Assembly: GCF_000247695.1 (NCBI RefSeq)
Contig: NW_004624734.1
Location: forward strand, 37,488,553-37,552,552
From: Heterocephalus glaber
Lineage: Eukaryota > Chordata > Mammalia > Rodentia > Bathyergidae
Direction of reading: 5' to 3'
DNA length: 64,000 nucleotides
Each line of letters starts with the position of its first letter. The first letter of the stretch is position 1. The notes under the pieces were generated by a model. That model ran no database searches and had not been told where the DNA came from. It saw only the letters and a list, made by a program, of their open reading frames with translations. Below, piece by piece: positions 56,206 through 64,000 of the stretch. The position numbers and the translations under genes are program-made.

Positions 56206-57347
56206 TAGTGGGGTCTTTACTGTGTAGTATTTATTTGATTATCTCTGAAGAGCAGAAATACACACAAGCATTAAAATGATTCTAGTGCATCCTTGACAAT
56301 AAAACAAACACATCTCGGGCTTAAACTGGGCAGAGGTTTGCTGTCCATGAGAGTCAGTGGCACTTCGCAGCTCCTTTCAAAGTATGCCAGAGGGGGCACG
56401 GGCAGAGCCCAGGCCTGGAGACTAAATGTTGACTTCATATGGCTCCTCTGGGTGGATCTGAGTGCCTGTGGGAGTGGACGAGTGAGTTGTAGGAGAGAGC
56501 ACGGGATTCTAGTCCTTTCCCTTTCCCTGGCCCCTTTTGCCTTATAGGGATTTCTGTCAGTGCACACACACCAGTTTGGCTCATTGTGATTAATGAAAGA
56601 TAAGCACTATAAAAGTTCCCCCTCTGGCTTTCTGTGTAGTTTCTTTCGTCTCAGATGGACGTGCAGTTGGTTTTTATTGTGTGTTTAATGTGTGTTCAGG
56701 AAATTTAAAAAGCTTTTAATTTAGCTTTAGACAGGCCTAATTAAAGTCTGCATTTGCTGATTGCTCTGTTCCTCACTCCCCTACCTCCCAACCCCCACAA
56801 CCAATAACATTTATTAACATTTTTAATATACAGCCAAAAGTGAGTTTTAGGCGATCCATGCTTCTGTCCTTTCACTAGTGCGTATAATTTAGAAGTGGGA
56901 GGATCTTGATGTCATTTTCTAAATTTTTAAGTAACATGAAAAGCACACTTAGCGGTTCATAGTTTTGAAAGATTGTGTAGTATCTGGGGAGATTTTCTTT
57001 TGCTAGATACCTCATTTTCCAGGCTCTTGGTTTTGCTGTGTATACTGTGATTAGACTCAGTCTGTCCTGGTCTTTCTTACTTGAAATCTATGCAGTGTTA
57101 TTCCCAGTAGACTCTTGAGTGACCCCAGAAGCCTTTACTGAGGAGTGTGTCTTCAGGAAAGAGGTAATCAGGATCTCCAGGAATTTTTTTTTCCTTCCTG
57201 GGAACTAATTTCCACATGTCAAATGCAAGCTAGGTCCGTAAACTCTAGTGAGTACTTTCATTTAACCATTCCAACAATTTGTTTAAGTTCCGAAAAAGGT
57301 AATTTCCCCCCAGCCATTAGATAGTTATGTGGGCTCTTTATTGTTTG

Positions 57348-57414
57348 TTTGATTATTTATTTATTTTGGTACCAGGATCAAACTCGAAGCACTGCTGAGC
57401 TAAATCTCGTCCCT
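57348..57414 (-). mobile_element. ID SINE, internally deleted
   Basis: GGCTCTTTATTGTTTG at 57,332 and its near copy at 57,415. The centre is lost after AAACTCGAAGC. Confidence 0.85.
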
Positions 57415-57640
57415 GGCTCTTTCTTGTTTGAGGAAGCATGGAGTCTTTTACTGCTTTTGGCTTCTTTTTATTGTGATAATGGATGAGCTGTTTCAGAAAT
57501 GAAGCCATTTTAATACTGTTGTTTTAAACTGGGCATGTAATAATGATGTTAGATTATTATAAAGTCTAGAAAGCTCTGATATCAGGAGGATTTTGCTAGA
57601 TTCATTCAGAGGGATAGCTTGGAAGCATTGTATGTACTTA

Positions 57641-57718
57641 TTTTTGTGGTGCTGGGACTTAAACCCAGGAATCGTACATGCTAGGTTGCACACTAGCATT
57701 GAGTTACATCCCCTGCTC
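57641..57718 (-). mobile_element. Old ID SINE
   Basis: GTGCTGGGACTTAAACCCAG and TTGAGTTACATCCCCTGCTC. Confidence 0.6.
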
Positions 57719-57929
57719 CAAAATTACAGTTTAGTTTGAAAAATTGCAGCATCTGACAGTTTCAACTTTGAAAGAGAAATGGTCTAGAAGGAAATTCAAG
57801 GAAACTGTTAATAGTGGTCATCTTTGGGGATAGGAATAGAAGGTTTCAATTTGTACCTTGACCTTAAAACTAATTAAAAAGCAGGAGGGTAGTTGTGGTC
57901 TGGCTACTTAATGAGACATTGGTGATCAT

Positions 57930-58005
57930 TATTATTATTTTTTTTATGATGATGGGGATTGAACCCAGGGCCTTGTGCATGCTAGGGATGCCTCTTCCTC
58001 TGGTC
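57930..58005 (-). mobile_element. Old ID SINE fragment
   Basis: GATGGGGATTGAACCCAGGG followed by CTTGTGCATGCTAGG; the A-box half is gone. Confidence 0.55.
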
Positions 58006-58609
58006 TCCATTAGTGATCATTAGATCGAGTGTCTGTACTGTCAGTTACAATGTGAGGAGATAGCTACAGAAATCTTTCGATGAAGTATGAATGCTAATAC
58101 TCAAAGTGTGATTTGAGGTATGTATGCTTGTTTCTTTATCCTTCCATTTTCCACTCACCCATAGTCTACGTACCTGTCTCTATCAGCTAAGGAAAGAAGT
58201 AAACGTGATCTCCATGATATAGTTGGTTTCTATAAGGAAAGAGCTTATTCATTGATCTAGATAGTATTGGAAGAGCCTGATTTTGGATATTCAGCAGGAA
58301 GGTAAAGTACTTAGTTTTCAGAACTGTTGTGTGGAACATTGAGAAGGTAAATTACAGTGGTATGAAATTTTTTATTCTCTTTTCCGAGATTCTTATCTTC
58401 GTGACTTTATTGCACAAAGTACTTAGCTTTCTGGCTGTTATGTCACACTTTAATGAGCCACACAGTAATTTGTGAATTAATGCTCTTTACTTTTCTAATC
58501 CGCACACCAACACCCTGCCCATTTTGTGTCAGTTCACTTTAGGATTGACGTTTTTGTAATGCCATTGGTGAAACCCTTTGATCTGGGAGATATTGAGGCA
58601 CTGGATCAG

Positions 58610-59010
58610 CTTTGGCTGTTAACAACCCCTCCAAAAACCTGGTTGCATAAAACAATGGCCATTTATTTAGCTCCCCATTGTGTGATTTGGCATTTGGGGC
58701 AGGGTTCTGCTGTGTGATGGCTCTGTCTCTTCTAGGCTCACACAAGCGTCTGCAGTCCGAAAGCTGTTGATAGTTTCTCTCGTGTGTGAAGTTGGTCAGC
58801 TGTTGGTTGGCTGAGGCTGCAAGCATGCCAGGGCTCTGTGAATCTTGTTCTTGGGCAGCCTAGCCTGGGCTTTCCCACTTGGTGGCTATGCCCATCTCTA
58901 GAGCAGCAGGAGAGGAAAAGCATACATGGTTACAGTACTTTCCAACCTCTGCCTGCATCATGTTGCTGTTATCCCATTGGCTAAAGCAAGCTAGCTATAG
59001 GGCACTTGAA
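58610..59010 (-). mobile_element. Ancient interspersed repeat, family not assigned
   Basis: CCTGGTTGCATAAAACAATGG with a following CATTTATTTAGCTCCC, and ATCCCATTGGCTAAAGCAAG near the end, resemble a widespread old mammalian repeat (first motif spans 58,640-58,660). I cannot name the class. Confidence 0.35.
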
Positions 59011-59264
59011 ATTCTGAGGGAGGAAGAAGACTCTACCTCTTGTGAGAGGAGCAGTGGTATGAAAACAAGGAAGGAAAGAATCTGTGGCCATGTTTGCTCT
59101 CTGCTGTAGGTATTCTTCAGGGAGTCACAGTTTCAGTGGATATTGTCTCCATTTTGAAATCTATCTAGAGTCCTACCACTTCTCACTTCCTCTTCTGCCA
59201 CCTCCTTCTCAACCACTGTCATCTTTTGCCCCCTAATAGGTTCCATGCTTCTACCCCTGCTTCT

Positions 59265-59830
59265 GTCCCCCACACAGCAACCAGAGCAAATTCGAAGATG
59301 GAATTCAGATCATGTCACCCCTCCCTTCAAACCTTCCATTGCTGTCTCATCTTATTTCAAATAAAATTGTAATTCCCTACTGAGGCTGCAGGACTTTGTA
59401 TGATGCCTTTGTCTTTGACCTCCTCTTGTTTCCCTGGCCTCCCCATGCATCGCCTTCTAAGCACACTTCCCTCCTGGCCCTTTCTGCGCAGTGCCAGGTC
59501 CTGCCTCTCTCAGGGTTCTGCACTTGTGCTATCTCTGTCAGAGGCTAAGCACGGCTCTCTCATTCATGTCCTTTCAGCCTCTGTTTATGTCACCTTCTCT
59601 AGAGAGGCTTTACTGATAGCCCTACATGAAACAGTGTTCTTTCCTTCCAGTCTCTGGCTTGCTTTATTTTATTCCACAGCACTTAAAGCCTGCTGACATT
59701 TATTTGTTTATTTTCTGTCTCCTTCAGGAAGCTCCATGATGGCAGCCACTTTGAGTGTTTTGCTTGCTTGCTGTTCATCCCTAGTGCCAAGAACAGTGCC
59801 TGGCTCAGGGTGTGGGGCCAGTGTGACGAC
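59265..59830 (-). mobile_element. L2 LINE 3' region, antisense
   Basis: Motifs CAGATCATGTCACCCCTC, TCTAGAGAGGCTTTACTGA, CAGCACTTAAAGCCTGCTGA and GAACAGTGCCTGGC occur in the order of the ancient L2 consensus read backwards. Confidence 0.8.
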
Positions 59831-60526
59831 TGCTTAGTGACTTTGGAGATGGCTCTTCCCCATAGCTGAGATGAAGTCTATGTGTCTTCACTGCTGGGCT
59901 AGAGGCACTTATTTCCCCTTGCCTGATGCTCAGCTAGACGAGCCTGATAATATTTAATAAAGGGTTAATAGATTTAGGAATGTAATGGTTATGTATGCTT
60001 CTGGTTTACATGCCTGAATATACACATGTATGAATTTGGATTTGGGTGGCACATGAAACAGACACTGTAGACATAGTGTAGGCTCAGTACTTATGTTAAT
60101 ACCTTCTTCTTGCACTTTTGAAGTTCCTGCAAGCCCCCGGATCTCTTATATTCAGGCCTGTGTAGCAAATTGCTCAAGTCCCACTGGGCTAGCCTTCTCT
60201 GAGCCTCAGCTGACGTAGGTGTGGTGTTGTCCTTTGAGGGTAATTTATCTCATGGATTTGCCATTGCTGATTCTTGGACCTTGAGTTGGAATTTTGTTAG
60301 TCCACGTGAGTTGACCTTTGTGTGTATAACATGCAGGCAAATCTCTTACTTGGAATAATGAGAGGGGGTGGAATGAGTAGGAGGAACGGCAGTCTGGCCT
60401 TAAGAAATGTTTGAATCACAGAAAATAAAGGCAATATAATTTTTAAAATTATAGTGCATATCATAGACTAAGATATAACTGAGACATAGTGAGCCACATA
60501 AGCAATCGTAGTGGAAATATTTACAG

Positions 60527-60647
60527 TTCAGAACACACCTCTGTAATCCTAGCACTTGGGAGGCTGAGGCAAGAGAATTGCTTAGAGTTCGAGGCCAGCC
60601 TGAACTACATGGTGAGATCATGTCTCAGAACAAAACAAAACAAAATA
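60527..60647 (+). mobile_element. B1 SINE
   Basis: Sense; CACACCTCTGTAATCCTAGC to ATGTCTCAGAACAAAAC, directly followed by an ID copy. Confidence 0.8.
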
Positions 60648-60743
60648 AGGGCTTGGGATTTAGCTCAGTGGCACTGCACCTGGCTCGAAAGCACAAGGTC
60701 CAGAGTTCGATTCCCAGTACAACAAAACAAAACACAACACCAG
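60648..60743 (+). mobile_element. ID SINE with (CAAAA)n tail
   Basis: Sense; GGGCTTGGGATTTAGCTCAG start, ends AGTACAACAAAAC. Confidence 0.87.
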
Positions 60744-60967
60744 AACAGAATAATCTAAGAATTTAATCATCAGAGTCTCTGTAAGAGTTATATGCCTCAG
60801 AGTTTGAGCAGTCCAAAAAACTGACAAGTCTAATTTCTTCAAAGGTTTGTTTGAAAAAGTTATTAATTTTCGTATTCTTCTAGTTTTTAAGTACCTGAAA
60901 ATGTGCAGGTGCAGATTGACTTGTTCTTGATTAGAATCATGTTCTTCAAGTCTAAAATGTAAAATTC

Positions 60968-61054
60968 TTTTTTTGTGTGTGGTACTGGGTATTGAACTTG
61001 GGACCTTGAGCTTGCAAGGCCGGCGGTGGAACCACTGAGCTAAATCCTAGGACC
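60968..61054 (-). mobile_element. ID SINE
   Basis: CTAAAATGTAAA flanks at 60,952 and 61,055; the tail holds GTGTGTG. Confidence 0.9.
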
Positions 61055-61332
61055 TAAAATGTAAATTTCAAAGTGGGGGAGCTGAGAGTCTTAGTGCCCT
61101 GGTGTCTTCTGGCCAATCGGTAGCCTCACTGGGATGGATCTTGGTCCACCTGTTGCATCGTGTTGGCTAAAGCTGGTTGAGTTGGCTGGAAGCAGAGTGA
61201 AAGGGTTAAAGTAACTTAGCGTGAAGTGGGTATTGAGAGTGACTGTGGGGACCCTGGGCCTGTTCTGGACTCTGGCTCCTGGTGACCAGAAGGCAGAGCG
61301 CTCAGAACATGTGCTTTCAGGCAGATGCACTA

Positions 61333-61700
61333 AGTTTTAGTCCAGTTTTGCCATTTACTATTTGAGTGATCTTAGATAAGTTATGTCCGTATGTCTCATT
61401 TTCCCTGTTGGTTTTATTTTTTTGTTGTTTTTTTTTGAAACAGGGTCTTGCTTTGTAGTTCAGGCTGGCCCTGAATTCACTATGTAGCCCAGCCTGGCCT
61501 CGAACTTGCTGTCCTCCTGCCTCTGCCTCCTGAGTGTTGGGATTACAGGCATGCGCCACCACGCCTGGTTCCCTGTTGGTTTTGAAATAGGGGTATTGAG
61601 AGAGCTTATATTTTAGGGTTGTCGTAAGGGTTAAATGAAGTGATGTGTATAAAAGGTGTGTTGCTATACCAGGCACATAGTAGGTGCTCAAGAAATGTGA
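61333..61700 (+). mobile_element. MIR SINE split by a B1 insertion
   Basis: The left half has TTTGCCATTTACTATTTGAG; after the B1 at 61,414 the right half has GGTTAAATGAAGTGATG and CAGGCACATAGTAGGTGCTC, the MIR 3' end. Confidence 0.7.
61414..61568 (-). mobile_element. B1 SINE in MIR
   Basis: TTCCCTGTTGGTTTT at about 61,400 and 61,569 is the target duplication. Confidence 0.9.
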
Positions 61701-61873
61701 TATAATGCCTTTACTGCTTTGCTAAAGTCTGTCTGCCATGAACTGTTGCCCCTCTGCCATGTGCCACTCTGCCTTGGAGCCAGATGATTATGGACTGAAA
61801 CCTCTACGAACTGGGGAATGATACATTTTTAACAACAAGAACCAGCAACTGGAAGTACAAGATTGGTTATTTA

Positions 61874-61951
61874 GTGGTTTCGCTGCCTGCTGCGCAAGTG
61901 CAAGGACCCGAGTTCGATCTCCGGTACCAAAAAAAAAAAAAAGAAAAAAAA
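61874..61951 (+). mobile_element. ID SINE, 5' truncated past the A box
   Basis: Starts GTGGTTTCGCTGCC; AGATTGGTTATTTA at 61,860 and 61,952. CTGCTGCGCAAG variant. Confidence 0.92.
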
Positions 61952-61974
61952 AGATTGGTTATTTAATAATATTA

Positions 61975-62920
<946 letters not shown>

Positions 62921-63628
62921 TAGTTACCAGCTTTGCTGTACTTCTTGTATACTAAAACTAAAATGTTTATATGCTTTACTTTTATTTCTCTTTCAGTCTC
63001 ATCTTTTTCAACCTTTGATAATCACTTTTTGCAATTTAAAACTGTTATCATACTGAGAACTAGCTTTTCGGTACTAAATTTGAAATGAGTCTTGATAGAA
63101 TTTTTAAAAAAATGTTATGGCAATATATGATTCCCCTTAAAATATAATCAGAAAACAAATATAATTATCTATAGAATAGTAGGAAGGTAAATTAAATCTA
63201 TACTTGTAAATATTTGACCGTCTAAGCAGATTGTAGGTTCTTGGAACAACTTCATACATTTGACTTTAAGTTACCTCAGATCTGTACTCCTTTTATATCA
63301 CTTCAAGAAATAACATATTCAGTGTTTTAACATTTTAAAAATTACTTAAATCTTTTAAAAGTCAAGCTGCAGTTTCAATCCATGAGGAGTACTGTACCTG
63401 CATATATATATTATAAAAATCGTATTACTTAGATTTTGTATAGCATTTTTAGTTTGCAGAATATTTTAACATATTATTTTATAGAAGGTAAATTATTGGC
63501 AAAATAAATCTTATTCAGACTTTTAAAAAAATTTTATTTTAATTTTAATTTTATTTTTTAAATTCAGACTTTTTATGGTAGTTTTATAAGCTTTTATTTT
63601 CAAATATCAGCTCATGAAAAAGTACATG

Positions 63629-63775
63629 CAAGCCAGACATAGTGACACACACCTGTAATCCCAGCACTCCGGAGCCTGGAGCAGAGGATCACCATGAATT
63701 CGAGGCCAGCCTGGGCTGCACAGGGAATTCCAGGCCAGCCTGCACTACGTAGCGAGACCCTGTCTCATATACACA
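63629..63775 (+). mobile_element. B1 SINE with internal duplication
   Basis: AAAAAGTACATG at 63,617 and about 63,777; GGCCAGCCTG occurs twice. Confidence 0.87.
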
Positions 63776-63861
63776 AAAAAAGTACATGTAATTATCTCTT
63801 CAGAATAATTATTTTTATCATTGTATATTTGAATAAGCCAGAAAAAAATTTTTTTTTGTAT

Positions 63862-64000
63862 TAAATTCTTTTATTGGTACATTGTAGGTACACAACACAA
63901 TTACATTTCTCATTGGGAACTTGTACCTTTACATAATGCATCTTGGTTCTTATTTTTTCCCCATTCCTAGCCCTCCCTTCATGCCCTCCACCCTTCCCTA
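63862..64000 (-). mobile_element. L1 3' end, antisense, cut by the window edge
   Basis: TTTATTGGTACATTGTAGG and the following bases closely match the 3' terminus of the L1 at 44,030, and the polypyrimidine tract begins at about 63,955. The body continues outside. Confidence 0.7.

Overview
This is a mammalian nuclear window, almost certainly from a rodent. It has one recognisable protein-coding gene, the 5' part of PPP2R5E on the + strand, set in non-coding DNA full of retrotransposons. The dominant repeat is an ID-type SINE derived from a tRNA: RNA polymerase III A box TAGCTCAGTGG, B box close to GTTCGATCC, a body ending GGTACC, then an A-rich tail. I count about 77 copies by eye. It is accompanied by B1-like (7SL-derived) SINEs and dimeric B1 plus ID units resembling the B1-dID family, which is known from Castoridae, Sciuridae, Gliridae and hystricognaths. 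Together these suggest a castorimorph rodent, beaver or a relative, but that placement is inference. No bacterial-style genes, CRISPR arrays, operons or functional RNA genes were seen.

Layout. Bases 1-20,680 are intergenic: three L1 3' ends on the + strand, many SINEs, MIR fossils, an isolated CpG-rich block at 7,800-8,220, and a 685-base run of N at 14,487-15,171 that lies inside an L1. Bases 20,680-21,900 are a CpG island with four same-strand CCAAT boxes and GC boxes; this is the PPP2R5E promoter and non-coding exon 1, with its donor after 21,770. Exon 2 (24,094-24,257) carries the start codon and the first 52 codons. From 24,258 to the window end everything is PPP2R5E intron 2.

Intron 2 contents. 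It holds two long antisense L1 copies (38,441-41,098 and about 44,015-51,805), an older antisense L1 3' end (26,050-27,000), another at the right edge, a pair of nested Tigger-like DNA transposons (31,882-33,586), a MaLR-like LTR inside an L1, two L2 fossils and several MIRs. There are two retrocopies. One is a FAM135A pseudogene (about 61,975-62,858) that seems to run through a splice donor into intronic sequence. The other is a retrocopy of a probable Myb/SANT-like protein transcript inserted in the 5' region of the large L1.

Functional reading. PPP2R5E encodes the B56-epsilon regulatory subunit of protein phosphatase 2A; only its basic N-terminal tail is encoded here. I found no new biological system. 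The most interesting observations are the strong antisense bias of ID SINEs inside the gene compared with upstream, a long AUG-free frame in exon 1 that is open into the PPP2R5E start codon, sites that took two successive SINE insertions, a SINE with a 44-base poly(C)/poly(G) tract in place of its tail, and the FAM135A retrocopy that appears to preserve an incompletely spliced transcript.
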